Assembly (NCBI GenBank): GCA_900317285.1
Contig: ONGA01000004.1
Location: 20,584-84,583, forward strand
DNA length: 64,000 nt
From: an uncultured Bacteroidales bacterium
Lineage (GTDB): Bacteria > Bacteroidota > Bacteroidia > Bacteroidales > P3
Direction of reading: 5' to 3'
Shown: positions 33,108 to 41,231 of the stretch, one piece after another
Layout of the letters: each line of letters begins with the position of its first letter
How positions within the stretch are numbered: position 1 is the stretch's first letter
Position numbers and translations under genes: made by a program
Notes under the pieces: generated by a model
What the model was told of the DNA's origin: nothing
The model's database searches: none
Seen by the model: the letters and a program-made list of their open reading frames with translations, nothing else

Positions 33108-34135
33108 AGAGACTGACCCTACTCCTGCTGACCCTCCTGCCGCTGGCCGGCGCGGCGCAGAAAATCACCCTGCAGTGCACCTTCGACGGGCTGCCACAGG
33201 GGTCGCGCATCATCGTGAGCGAACCCGACGGCTCGCGGCTGATGGCGATCGACACGCTGACGCCCAACCGCAAGGGGGCAGTCAAAATGGAGCGTTTCTC
33301 GGACAATCCCGTCATGGCGATACTCACCCTCGAGGGGCAGCAGGGACCCATGCTGCATGTGCTGATGCTGCCCGACGAGCGCATCACGATGGAAGTCGCC
33401 TATATGCCGTCCATCAACTTTTTCAACATCACTGACGTGAAAGGGTCGGAGAACATGGCGCTGTACAAGACATTCGCCAATATGCAGGCCGACCTGACGG
33501 TGCAGCAGAACACCCAGGCGATGGCACCGGCGCTGAAAGCGCTGCTGGAGGCGAACCCCGGACAACTGATGAGCGCGTTCCTGGTGACCTATTTCGAGCA
33601 AGCCTTCGACCAATACGCATCGCTGTACAAGACGGTGCGCGACGCACAGGATGCACGCTGGAAGGGCCACGACTTTGTGCGCCACCTCGACAGCCGTCTG
33701 CGCAGCGTGCTGCTGCCGGGGATGGATGCTCCCGACATCGAGCTGCCCGACCCGGAAGGGAAGACCCGGCGGCTGAGCGACCTTCGCGGGAAGGTGGTGC
33801 TGATAGACTTCTGGGCCTCGTGGTGCCGCCCATGCCGCGCCGAGAACCCCAATGTGGTGCGCCTGTACGGAGAATACCACCCCAAGGGGCTGGAGATTTT
33901 CAGCGTGTCGCTCGACAACAACCGCGATGCATGGTTGAATGCCATCAAGAGCGACGGGCTGTCGTGGCCGAACCATGTGAGCGACCTGCGCGGATGGAGC
34001 TCGGCGGGCGGACGCCTGTACGGCATCAGCTCGATACCCGCCACCGTGCTGGTGGACCGCGAGGGCAAGATTGTGGCACGGAATTTGCGGGGCAAGGATT
34101 TGGAAAATAAACTGAAAGAAATATTCGACAAATGA
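33104..34135 (+). CDS. TlpA-type thiol-disulfide oxidoreductase with N-terminal DUF4369-like domain
   Basis: A 343-residue exported protein. The signal peptide ends near residue 18 (AGAAQ). Residues about 20-190 form a beta-rich then helical region of the DUF4369-like type found in Bacteroidota redox proteins. Residues about 205-343 are a thioredoxin fold with the active site FWASWCRPC followed by RAENPN, and a cis-Pro in SSIPATVLV. It probably keeps periplasmic thiols reduced or serves a specific client. Both ends overlap neighbouring genes by four bases. Confidence 0.9.
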   Translation: MKRLTLLLLTLLPLAGAAQKITLQCTFDGLPQGSRIIVSEPDGSRLMAIDTLTPNRKGAVKMERFSDNPVMAILTLEGQQGPMLHVLMLPDERITMEVAYMPSINFFNITDVKGSENMALYKTFANMQADLTVQQNTQAMAPALKALLEANPGQLMSAFLVTYFEQAFDQYASLYKTVRDAQDARWKGHDFVRHLDSRLRSVLLPGMDAPDIELPDPEGKTRRLSDLRGKVVLIDFWASWCRPCRAENPNVVRLYGEYHPKGLEIFSVSLDNNRDAWLNAIKSDGLSWPNHVSDLRGWSSAGGRLYGISSIPATVLVDREGKIVARNLRGKDLENKLKEIFDK

Positions 34136-35214
34136 TAACGACAACACAGATAGAGATGGCCCTGGGCCATGTGAACGACCCCGACCTGGGTCGCAGCCTG
34201 ACGGAGTTGGGCATGATAGAGAACATCAAAGTGGAGGGGAAGAAGGTGAGCTTCGACCTGGTGCTCACCACTCCCGCCTGCCCGATGAAGAAGAAGATGA
34301 GCGACGACTGCATCGCCGCCATCCACGAGCTGGTGGACCGCGAGGCGGAGGTGGAAATCAACCTCACCAGCAAGCCCCAACCCGACCCCAAGGAGGAATT
34401 CAAAGAGGTGTTCGAACACATCCACAACGTCATCGCCGTTGCCTCGGGCAAGGGCGGCGTGGGCAAGAGCACCGTGGCGGTGAACCTCGCCATCTCGCTT
34501 GCCAAGACCGGAGCCAAGGTGGCACTGGTGGATGCCGACATCTACGGTCCCTCCATCCCCATCATGCTGGGCGTGAAGGGAGAAGAGGTGTACGGCCACA
34601 AGGTGGGCGAGAAGACCTATATGCTGCCCATCGAGCGCTACGGAGTGAAACTGATGTCGGTGGGATTCTTCGTGGATCCCGACAAGGCACTGGCATGGCG
34701 CGGACCCATGGCAAGCGGCGCACTGAAGCAGATCATCACCGAGACCTGGTGGGACGAGGTGGACTACATGGTGGTGGACATGCCCCCGGGAACGGGCGAC
34801 ATACAGCTGACGCTGGCACAGACAATGCCGGTGAGCGGCGCCATCATCGTGAGCACACCGCAGCAGGTGGCGCTGGCCGACGTGGTGCGCGGCGTGGAAC
34901 TGTTCCGCAACGAGGCACTGAACATTCCGGTGCTGGGCTTTGTGGAGAACATGGCATACTTCACCCCCGCCGAGCTGCCGCAGAACAAATACTACATCTT
35001 CGGCAAAGGCGGCTGCAGGAAGCTGGCCGAAGAGATGGGCATCCCGCTGCTGGGCGAGATACCGCTGGTGCAGAGCATCGCCGAGAGCGGCGACAACGGC
35101 AAGCCGGCAGCCCTCTTCAACCCCACCCACACGGAGGATGCCGTGAGAGACGCCTTCGACGCACTGGCACAGAACACCATTGCGGAGATTTGCAAATTGA
35201 AAGTTAAGAATTAA
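34132..35214 (+). CDS. Mrp/ApbC-family iron-sulfur cluster carrier ATPase
   Basis: A 360-residue cytosolic P-loop ATPase that carries and transfers Fe-S clusters. Residues 1-90 form a MIP18/DUF59 domain, and the deviant Walker A GKGGVGKST lies at residues 106-114, followed by DADIYGPSIP, the MVVDMPPGTGD switch region, and ENMAYF. The usual C-terminal CxxC is absent; only one Cys is left in FGKGGCRKL, as in many Bacteroidota members. A NifU-type scaffold gene follows, which supports the Fe-S role. The stop codon touches the REP-like array. Confidence 0.93.
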   Translation: MITTTQIEMALGHVNDPDLGRSLTELGMIENIKVEGKKVSFDLVLTTPACPMKKKMSDDCIAAIHELVDREAEVEINLTSKPQPDPKEEFKEVFEHIHNVIAVASGKGGVGKSTVAVNLAISLAKTGAKVALVDADIYGPSIPIMLGVKGEEVYGHKVGEKTYMLPIERYGVKLMSVGFFVDPDKALAWRGPMASGALKQIITETWWDEVDYMVVDMPPGTGDIQLTLAQTMPVSGAIIVSTPQQVALADVVRGVELFRNEALNIPVLGFVENMAYFTPAELPQNKYYIFGKGGCRKLAEEMGIPLLGEIPLVQSIAESGDNGKPAALFNPTHTEDAVRDAFDALAQNTIAEICKLKVKN

Positions 35215-35217
35215 ATT

Positions 35218-35303
35218 GCAGGCGGGACGCCTGCGTACCCAGAAAATGCAGGCGGGACGTTTGCGCACCAATTAAATTGCAGGCGAGACGCCTGCGTACC
35301 CAG
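35218..35303 (+). repeat. three copies of a REP-like palindromic repeat
   Basis: The space between mrp and nifU is filled by three near-copies: 35218-35242, 35248-35270 and 35279-35303, a period of about 30 bases. The unit is GCAGGCG, GGA, CGCCTGC then GTACCCAG, i.e. a seven-base perfect stem with a three-base loop and a conserved tail. Copy 2 has TTTGC in its right arm and a GCACCA tail; copy 3 has GAGA. A related unit lies inside cysS at 18864. Resembles bacterial REP/MITE elements; no transposase is nearby. Confidence 0.85.
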
Positions 35304-35317
35304 GAAATTGAATTGAT

Positions 35318-35563
35318 ATGACAGATTTGGAAAAACCTGCCGTTGAGCAGAAAGTGAAAAACGCATTGTTGCAGATACGCCCCTACCTGCAACAGGACGG
35401 CGGCGACGTGGAATATGTGGACATGACCGCCGAGGGCGTGGTCATCGTGCGCCTGAAAGGGCACTGCGGCTCGTGCCCGCACGCCATGCAGACCCTGAAA
35501 CAGGGCATCGAACAGGCCCTCAAACGCGTCATCCCCGAAGTTAAAAGCGTCGAAAAAGTATGA
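35318..35563 (+). CDS. NifU-like C-terminal domain Fe-S scaffold
   Basis: An 81-residue protein made only of the NifU C-terminal (Nfu) domain. The cluster-binding CxxC is Cys50 and Cys53 in KGHCGSCPHA, preceded by LQQDGGDVEYVDM. Nfu proteins assemble or carry 4Fe-4S clusters to apoproteins. It lies downstream of the Mrp gene across the REP-like array and overlaps the cobalamin adenosyltransferase start by four bases, so all three are probably expressed together. Confidence 0.93.
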   Translation: MTDLEKPAVEQKVKNALLQIRPYLQQDGGDVEYVDMTAEGVVIVRLKGHCGSCPHAMQTLKQGIEQALKRVIPEVKSVEKV

Positions 35564-36105
35564 TATACACAAAGACCGGAGACAAAGGCACCACCTCGCT
35601 GGTGGGAGGCAGCCGCGTGGCGAAGGACGACAAGAGAGTGGAAGCCTACGGGACTGTCGACGAGTTGAACTCGCATGTGGGACTGCTGGCAGAGATGCTG
35701 CGTCAACAGAAAGGAGGCTACTACGACGAACTGAAAGCCGTGCAACGCAACCTCTTCACCCTGCAGACACTCCTCGCTACCGAGGACGAAGCACTCTATG
35801 CACGCCTGCCACAGCTGGACCCCGTGGAGGTGGAGATGCTTGAACGCCAGATAGACACGCTCACCGACCTGCTGCCGAGGCTGCAGAACTTCGTCATTGC
35901 CGGCGGCAATATGGTGGGAGCGCAAAGCCATGTGTGCCGCACCGTCTGCCGACGCGCCGAGAGGTGCGTGGTGACCCTCGCCCGCGAGGCGAAAATCGAC
36001 GATGTGATACTGCGCTATCTGAACCGCCTTTCCGACTACCTTTTCGTCCTCGCGCGCTATGCCGTGGTGTCGACCGGAGCACAGGAAGATTTGTATATCA
36101 GCTAA
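35560..36105 (+). CDS. PduO-type cob(I)alamin adenosyltransferase
   Basis: A 181-residue helical protein that transfers adenosyl from ATP to cob(I)alamin to make coenzyme B12. It has the N-terminal ATP-binding IYTKTGDKGTTSLVGG at about residues 2-17, VEAYGTVDELNSHVG, and the C-terminal RTVCRRAERCVVTL and YLNRLSDYLFVLAR that identify the PduO family. It overlaps nifU by four bases. No cobalamin synthesis genes or B12 riboswitch are in the window, so it probably serves salvaged corrinoids for enzymes such as methylmalonyl-CoA mutase. Confidence 0.94.
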   Translation: MIYTKTGDKGTTSLVGGSRVAKDDKRVEAYGTVDELNSHVGLLAEMLRQQKGGYYDELKAVQRNLFTLQTLLATEDEALYARLPQLDPVEVEMLERQIDTLTDLLPRLQNFVIAGGNMVGAQSHVCRTVCRRAERCVVTLAREAKIDDVILRYLNRLSDYLFVLARYAVVSTGAQEDLYIS

Positions 36106-36117
36106 TTGAAAAAAAAA

Positions 36118-36148
36118 TTTGTCAGTATTAAAAATTCACGTACTTTTG
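36118..36148 (+). promoter_or_regulatory. promoter of the DUF2795 operon
   Basis: TTTG at 36118-36121, a 19-base spacer and TACTTTTG at 36141-36148 match the Bacteroidota consensus. The leader to the ATG at 36183 is about 27 bases. Confidence 0.87.
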
Positions 36149-36182
36149 CACGATTTTTTTGACAGAAAAAGACTAAAAAAGC

Positions 36183-36404
36183 ATGTATTGGACACTTGAA
36201 TTAGCATCGAAACTGGAAGACGCCCCCTGGCCCGCAACCAAGGAGGAACTGATAGACTACGCCCAGCGCACCGGCGCTCCCATGGAAGTCGTCGAGAACC
36301 TTCAGGAAATCGAAGACGAGGGCGACCAATATGAGAGCATCGAGGACATCTGGCCCGATTATCCCACCAAGGAGGACTTTTTCTTTGAAGAGGACGAATA
36401 CTAA
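36183..36404 (+). CDS. DUF2795 domain-containing small acidic protein
   Basis: A 73-residue acidic protein: MYWTLELASKLEDAPWPATKEELIDYA followed by helices and the acidic tail FFFEEDEY. The WPATKEELIDYA segment and PMEVVENLQEI match DUF2795, a short helical domain of unknown function found widely in Bacteroidota and other bacteria. It is first in a run with the DUF2520 and TatD genes and has its own consensus promoter. Confidence 0.85.
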   Translation: MYWTLELASKLEDAPWPATKEELIDYAQRTGAPMEVVENLQEIEDEGDQYESIEDIWPDYPTKEDFFFEEDEY

Positions 36405-36417
36405 TGCCTCCCGCACG

Positions 36418-37185
36418 GTGCGACCGCGCACCATCTCTTTCGTCGGGTCGGGGAATGTAGCCACCCACCTGGCGCTGGCTCTGCAAGCCGCAGGCAACAC
36501 CATTTGCCAAATTTTTTCCCGAGAATATGACCATGCCGCCCGCCTGGCAGCACGCGTGGGAGCCTCTCCCATCGACCGTGCCGACCTGTTGCGCGACGAC
36601 GCCGAGGTCTATATCCTTGCCGTGAGCGACGACGCCCTCTATGAGCTGCCTCTCGACCTGAACCTTCCGCAAGCCCTGGTGCTGCACACTTCCGGTTCGA
36701 CACCCGCTTCGGTGCTGAACCATGTATCGCGCAAACACGGCGTCGTGTGGTCGCCGCAGACTTTTGTGCGCGACATCGCCATCGACTACTCCCGCATGCC
36801 TCTCTGCATCGAGGGTTCCACGCCCCAGGTGGCCGAAGAGATCGAGATGCTTTTCGCTCCCGTGACCCAACGCCTCTACCGCCTGGACTTCGAGCAGCGC
36901 CGCCACGCCCACCTGGCTGCCGTCATGGTGAGCAACTTCGTCAATGCCCTCAATGCACAGGCGCAACAACTCATGCAGGAGGAAGGGCTCGACTTCGACA
37001 TGCTGCGCCCCCTCGCCGAGGAGACACTGCGCAAGTGGGACTTCGGCGACCTGCGCAGCCAGCAGACGGGACCCGCCGCACGCCACGACAGCAAGACCCT
37101 TGCCGCCCAACGGAAACTGCTTGCCGACAAACCACAACTGCTGCAACTTTACGACCTCATGACGGAAATCATCCAGCAACCATGA
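36418..37185 (+). CDS. Rossmann-fold oxidoreductase of the DUF2520 type
   Basis: A 255-residue protein. An N-terminal Rossmann domain (TISFVGSGNVATHLALAL, residues 5-22) resembles NADP reductoisomerases. The C-terminal half is the helical DUF2520 domain with AAVMVSNFVNALNAQA and LRPLAEETLRKW. Substrate unknown. I choose the GTG at 36418, 13 bases after the DUF2795 stop, because family members start two to five residues before the first strand. The only upstream ATG (36331) would overlap the DUF2795 gene by 74 bases. It overlaps the TatD gene by four bases. Confidence 0.82.
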   Translation: MRPRTISFVGSGNVATHLALALQAAGNTICQIFSREYDHAARLAARVGASPIDRADLLRDDAEVYILAVSDDALYELPLDLNLPQALVLHTSGSTPASVLNHVSRKHGVVWSPQTFVRDIAIDYSRMPLCIEGSTPQVAEEIEMLFAPVTQRLYRLDFEQRRHAHLAAVMVSNFVNALNAQAQQLMQEEGLDFDMLRPLAEETLRKWDFGDLRSQQTGPAARHDSKTLAAQRKLLADKPQLLQLYDLMTEIIQQP

Positions 37186-37973
37186 GATTCATCGACACCC
37201 ATTGCCACCTCTACGACGAGGCTTTCGACAACGACCGCAACGAAGCGTTGCAGCGCGCGCTCGATGCGGGGGTCGACACGCTTCTGCTGCCCGACATCGA
37301 CAGCCAGTCGACAGCCGCCCTCGACAAACTCTACAGCGAGTTTCCACAACATTTCCGCCGCATGACGGGGTTGCACCCCACATCGGTCAAGGAGGACTAT
37401 GAGCAGGAACTTGCGCTGGTGCATGCACGCCTGTTCGATTCCGGCATCCCGTTCATTGCCGTAGGCGAAATAGGGCTCGACTTCTACTGGGACCGCACCT
37501 TTGAAGAGCAACAACTCGACGCCCTGCGCCGCCAACTGGGTTGGGCTGCCGAGTGCAACCTGCCAGTGGCGCTGCATGTCCGCAAAGCCCACAATGAACT
37601 GTTCAACCTGCTGCGCGACATCAACCGCCCCACGTGGCGCGGCGTGATGCACTGCTTCGGCGGCAGCCTGCCCGAAGCCTACCGCGCCATGGAGCTGGGT
37701 TTCCATCTCGGCATCGGCGGGGTGGTGACATTCAAGAATGCGACACTTGCCGACATTGTACGCGAGGTACCCCTGGAGCGACTCCTCCTCGAGACCGACG
37801 CGCCCTACCTCGCCCCCGTACCCTACCGCGGCAAGCGGAACGAGAGTGCCTACATCCCCGTTATCGCACAAAAAATAGCCGATATCAAAGGCATCTCCCT
37901 CGAGGAGGTTGCCACCGTCACTACCGACTCCGCCACCGCCCTTTTCCACCTCCATCAAGAAGCAACACAATAA
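37182..37973 (+). CDS. TatD-family metal-dependent hydrolase
   Basis: A 263-residue TIM-barrel hydrolase. The metal-binding motifs are FIDTHCHLYDEAF at the N terminus, GEIGLDFYW, LPVALHVRKAH, MHCFGGS, GGVVTFKNA and LLETDAPYLAPVPYRGKRNE. TatD proteins are 3'-5' exonucleases or deoxyribonucleases involved in DNA and RNA turnover and quality control. The ATG overlaps the preceding stop (ATGA). A longer upstream reading exists but would overlap the DUF2520 gene. Confidence 0.94.
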   Translation: MRFIDTHCHLYDEAFDNDRNEALQRALDAGVDTLLLPDIDSQSTAALDKLYSEFPQHFRRMTGLHPTSVKEDYEQELALVHARLFDSGIPFIAVGEIGLDFYWDRTFEEQQLDALRRQLGWAAECNLPVALHVRKAHNELFNLLRDINRPTWRGVMHCFGGSLPEAYRAMELGFHLGIGGVVTFKNATLADIVREVPLERLLLETDAPYLAPVPYRGKRNESAYIPVIAQKIADIKGISLEEVATVTTDSATALFHLHQEATQ

Positions 37974-38018
37974 GAAAACGCCTTTTGCGTTACATAATAA
38001 AACAATAAAGAAGAAAGA

Positions 38019-38897
38019 ATGAAAGCATACGTATTTCCCGGACAGGGAGCCCAGTTTGTAGGTATGGGCAAGAACCTCTACGACGGCAACGAAGAATGCC
38101 GCGCCATGTTTGAGAAAGCCAACAAAATCATTGGTTTTAGAATCACCGACCTGATGTTTGCCGGTACACCGGAAGACCTGAAACAGACCAAGGTGACGCA
38201 GCCCGCCATCTTCCTCCACAGCGTGATTCTGGCCAAATATATGGGATCTGCCTTCCAACCCGACATGGTGGGTGGCCACTCGCTGGGCGAGTTTTCCGCC
38301 CTCGTCGCTGCCGGCGCCATGAGTTTCGAAGACGGCCTACGCCTGGTTATCGCCCGCGCCAACGCCATGCAGAAATGCTGCGAGAAGACCCCGTCAACCA
38401 TGGCAGCCGTGCTGAAACTCGACGACAAAACGGTCGAGGACATCTGCGCCAGCATCGATGGTGAGGTCGTCGTTCCGGCCAACTACAACTGCCCCGGCCA
38501 GCTGGTTATCAGCGGCACCAACGAGGGCGTGGCACGTGCCTGCGAGAAAGCGAAGGAAGCAAAAGGTAAAGCCTTGCCGCTGGCAGTGGGTGGTGCATTC
38601 CACAGCCCCCTGATGGAACCCGCCCGCGTGGAGCTGGCAGAAGCCATCGAGCGCACGGAGTTCCGCAAGCCCGTCTGCCCCGTGTACCAGAATGTTGACG
38701 CCATGCCGCACAGCGACCCCGCCGAAATCAAGAAGAACCTGCTCATGCAGCTCACTTCGCCTGTCCGCTGGACAGCCACCGTCCAGAACATGATGAAAGA
38801 CGGTGCCGACGAGTTCATCGAGGTGGGACCCGGCACCGCCCTGCAAGGGATGGTGAAACGCGTGGACGCCAACGCCAACGCCCACTCGGCAGAGTAA
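38019..38897 (+). CDS. fabD: malonyl-CoA:ACP transacylase
   Basis: Moves malonyl from CoA to acyl carrier protein to feed fatty-acid elongation. The 292-residue protein has FPGQGAQFVGMG at residues 6-17, the nucleophile Ser88 in GGHSLGEFSAL, an Arg in the following RAN motif, and the catalytic His in GGAFHSPLM. It is a single gene separated from TatD by 45 bases and followed by a strong bidirectional terminator at 38917. Confidence 0.96.
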   Translation: MKAYVFPGQGAQFVGMGKNLYDGNEECRAMFEKANKIIGFRITDLMFAGTPEDLKQTKVTQPAIFLHSVILAKYMGSAFQPDMVGGHSLGEFSALVAAGAMSFEDGLRLVIARANAMQKCCEKTPSTMAAVLKLDDKTVEDICASIDGEVVVPANYNCPGQLVISGTNEGVARACEKAKEAKGKALPLAVGGAFHSPLMEPARVELAEAIERTEFRKPVCPVYQNVDAMPHSDPAEIKKNLLMQLTSPVRWTATVQNMMKDGADEFIEVGPGTALQGMVKRVDANANAHSAE

Positions 38898-38916
38898 TTA
38901 AAGAAATTAAAAAAAG

Positions 38917-38949
38917 GCTGGCGCTTTACCGTGAAGCGCCAGCTTTTTT
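38917..38949. terminator. bidirectional terminator between fabD and the thioesterase gene
   Basis: Ten-base perfect stem (38917-38926 with 38934-38943) and a seven-base loop, then six T on the plus strand and five A on the other side. It ends fabD and also overlaps the 3' end of the convergent minus-strand gene. Confidence 0.9.
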
Positions 38950-39324
38950 ATTGCTTACTTTTTCGAAGAATTTGGCGGTATCAATAATGAATCTTTCATG
39001 GAAGCCTTCACCGATAAGGTCACACTCATCGAAAGCTTTCACCTTGAATACCAGTTTTCTTCTGTCAACCTCAACCAGCTCGCTTTCGCACCATACGCGC
39101 ATGCCGATGGGGGTGGCGGCAGTATGGGCCACATTGACCAGCGTACCCACGGTGCCCTGCCCCTCGTCGAGGTAGGGAAGTACGCTCTCGTTGCAAGTCT
39201 GCTCAATAAGAGAAATCATCATTGGGGTGGCGAAAACCTCCACCAGCCCGCTGCCCACACGGGCGGCACTCATCTCGGGCGTCACCGTCTGTTCGCGGCG
39301 GCCTTTTATTCCTGTTGTTACCAT
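38926..39324 (-). CDS. hotdog-fold thioesterase
   Basis: A 132-residue hotdog-fold protein of the fluoroacetyl-CoA-thioesterase (FlK)-like group. It has SAARVGSGLVEVFATPMMISLIEQTCNESVLPYLDEGQGTVGT-type order: the segment FATPMMISLIEQ and TVGTLVNVAHTAATPIG are diagnostic. It may hydrolyse an acyl-CoA; the substrate is unknown. It starts from a -7 box at 39345-39352 that overlaps the divergent promoter of the C69 dipeptidase gene, and its last codons run into the terminator shared with fabD. Confidence 0.85.
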   Translation of the reverse strand: MVTTGIKGRREQTVTPEMSAARVGSGLVEVFATPMMISLIEQTCNESVLPYLDEGQGTVGTLVNVAHTAATPIGMRVWCESELVEVDRRKLVFKVKAFDECDLIGEGFHERFIIDTAKFFEKVSNKKAGASR

Positions 39325-39340
39325 AGCTGTTAAATATTTT

Positions 39341-39373
39341 TTTGCAAAGATACGAAAAAAAGTCGTATTTTTG
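39341..39373 (+). promoter_or_regulatory. promoter of the C69 dipeptidase gene
   Basis: TTTG at 39341-39344, a 21-base spacer and TATTTTTG at 39366-39373. The leader to the ATG at 39415 is about 35 bases. It overlaps the divergent -7 box at 39345. Confidence 0.85.
39345..39352 (-). promoter_or_regulatory. -7 box (TATCTTTG) for the thioesterase gene
   Basis: Minus-strand TATCTTTG, about 20 bases before the ATG at 39324, located between the -33 and -7 boxes of the divergent promoter. The two polymerases could not occupy the site together. Confidence 0.6.
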
Positions 39374-39414
39374 CACTCTCAAAAAAACAGGAAAAATAAT
39401 TAACAACAAACAAT

Positions 39415-41175
39415 ATGAAAGTCAAAACCTTTTTAGCAGCAGGACTTCTCGGAGCAGCGATGCTTTTCGCCGATGCCGCCAATGCCTGCACCAATTTCCT
39501 TTTCACCAAAGGTGCCACCAAGGATGGCAGCACCATGATCACCTACGCCGCCGACAGCCACACGCTCTACGGTGAGCTCTACTACCGTCGCGCCGCCAAC
39601 TATCCCGCCGGCACGATGTTCCAGGTTATCGATTGGGACAGCGGCACGCCCCTCATCCAGATTCCTCAGGTGGCTCACACCTACAGCGTGGTGGGCAACA
39701 TGAACGAGTGCCAGCTGGCCATCGGCGAGACCACCTACGGCGGTCGCGAAGAGCTGGCGCACGAGATTGAAGGCGGTATTGATTACGGCAGCCTTATCTA
39801 TCTCACCCTCCAACGTGCCCGCAATGCCCGTGAGGCCATTCTCACCCTTGCCGGTTTCCTGAGCACCTATCCCTACCACAGCGAGGGCGAGAGCTTCAGC
39901 ATCTGCGACCCCAACGAGGTGTGGATTTTTGAACTCATCGGCAAACGCCCCGAACCCGTAAAGGGAGACCTCGCCAAGAAATTGAAATATAAATATAAAG
40001 ACGGTGCCGTTTGGGTGGCACGCCGCATTCCCGACGGCTACGTCAGCGGTCACGCCAACCAGGCCCGCATCACCCAGTTTCCCCAGGAGGGCAAGAAATT
40101 CCAGAAAGCCAAAGGCAAAGGTCTGCACAGCGTCATCAGCAGCGCCCACCTCGACTACCTGTTCGAGCCCGAAGTGGAATGCGTCTACAGCAGCGATGTC
40201 ATCACCTATGCCCGTGCCTGTGGCTGGTTCAATGGCAACAACGAGGAGTTCTCGTTTGCCGACACCTACGCTCCGCTGACCTTCAGTGGTTTGCGTGGTT
40301 GCGACGCCCGTGTCTACGCCATGTTCAACCGCGTTGCCACCGGCATGCAGCGCTATGAGAAATATGTCATGGGGGACCCCACTGCCGAGCGTATGCCCCT
40401 GTGGGTGAAACCCGACCATAAGATTGATGTGCGCGAAGCCATGAACCTGATGCGCGACCACTATGAAGGCACCGCCATGGATATGAGCAAGGATCTCGGC
40501 GGCGGTCCCTTCAACTGCCCCTACCGCTGGCGTCCCATGGGCTTCGAGATTGATGGCCATAGCTACATCCACGAGCGTGCCACCAGCACCCAACAGACCG
40601 GCTTCAGCTTCGTGGCCCAGTGCCGTGGCTGGCTGCCCGCCAAGGTGGGTGGTATCCTCTGGTTCGGTGTCGACGACACCTACAGCACTGTCTACTGCCC
40701 CATGTACTGCGGCATCACCGAGATTCCGGAGTGCTTCCGTCAGGGCAACGGCGACATGCTGACCTACAGCGAGACTGCCGCATTCTGGCTCTTCAACCGC
40801 GTCACCAACTTCGTCTACAGCCGCTACAGCGACATGATTGTGGACCTTCAGAAGGTGCAAAACAGCCTCGAGGAGGGATTCATTGCCGATGTGCAGAAGT
40901 TTGACCAACGCGCCAAAGGCAGCGACGGCGACGCCCTCACACGCCAGCTGAACGAATTCTCCGGTCGTGCTGCCGCGAAGATGATGAACGAGTGGAACAA
41001 ACTGGACAAATACCTCCTTGTGAAATACATTGACGGCAACATCAAGAAAGAGAAGGACGGCAAATTCGAGCGCACCGCCAGCGGTATGGCTGTGTTCCCC
41101 ATGCAGCCCCACTACCGCGAGGAATGGCAGCGCATGATTGTCCGTGACCACGGCGACGTCATTCGCGAGAAATAA
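39415..41175 (+). CDS. C69-family dipeptidase
   Basis: A 586-residue Ntn-hydrolase. A signal peptide runs to residue 24, and the mature chain starts at the nucleophile Cys25 (CTNFLFTKGATKDGS), as in peptidase family C69. It carries TYSVVGNMNECQLAIGETTYGG and the oxyanion-site segment RIPDGYVSGHANQARI. These exported dipeptidases cleave dipeptides in the periplasm and support peptide nutrition. It is a single gene with its own consensus promoter at 39341 and a terminator at 41197. Confidence 0.92.
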   Translation: MKVKTFLAAGLLGAAMLFADAANACTNFLFTKGATKDGSTMITYAADSHTLYGELYYRRAANYPAGTMFQVIDWDSGTPLIQIPQVAHTYSVVGNMNECQLAIGETTYGGREELAHEIEGGIDYGSLIYLTLQRARNAREAILTLAGFLSTYPYHSEGESFSICDPNEVWIFELIGKRPEPVKGDLAKKLKYKYKDGAVWVARRIPDGYVSGHANQARITQFPQEGKKFQKAKGKGLHSVISSAHLDYLFEPEVECVYSSDVITYARACGWFNGNNEEFSFADTYAPLTFSGLRGCDARVYAMFNRVATGMQRYEKYVMGDPTAERMPLWVKPDHKIDVREAMNLMRDHYEGTAMDMSKDLGGGPFNCPYRWRPMGFEIDGHSYIHERATSTQQTGFSFVAQCRGWLPAKVGGILWFGVDDTYSTVYCPMYCGITEIPECFRQGNGDMLTYSETAAFWLFNRVTNFVYSRYSDMIVDLQKVQNSLEEGFIADVQKFDQRAKGSDGDALTRQLNEFSGRAAAKMMNEWNKLDKYLLVKYIDGNIKKEKDGKFERTASGMAVFPMQPHYREEWQRMIVRDHGDVIREK

Positions 41176-41196
41176 AATAATTACGGAAGAAAAAAG

Positions 41197-41231
41197 AGCA
41201 TCGGGCTTGGTCTCAGGCCCGATGCTTTTTT
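41197..41231. terminator. bidirectional terminator between C69 and Rieske-like genes
   Basis: Ten-base perfect stem (41197-41206 with 41217-41226), ten-base loop, T run at 41226-41231 on the plus strand and an A run at 41191-41195 on the other side. It serves both convergent genes and overlaps the last codon of the minus-strand one. Confidence 0.9.

Noticed and set aside
35218-35303. CRISPR array between mrp and nifU
   Set aside because: Only three imperfect units with spacers of 5-8 bases; they fit a REP-like palindrome instead.
35560-36105. Cobalamin riboswitch linked to the adenosyltransferase
   Set aside because: The upstream gene overlaps the start, leaving no leader, and no B12-box sequence is visible.
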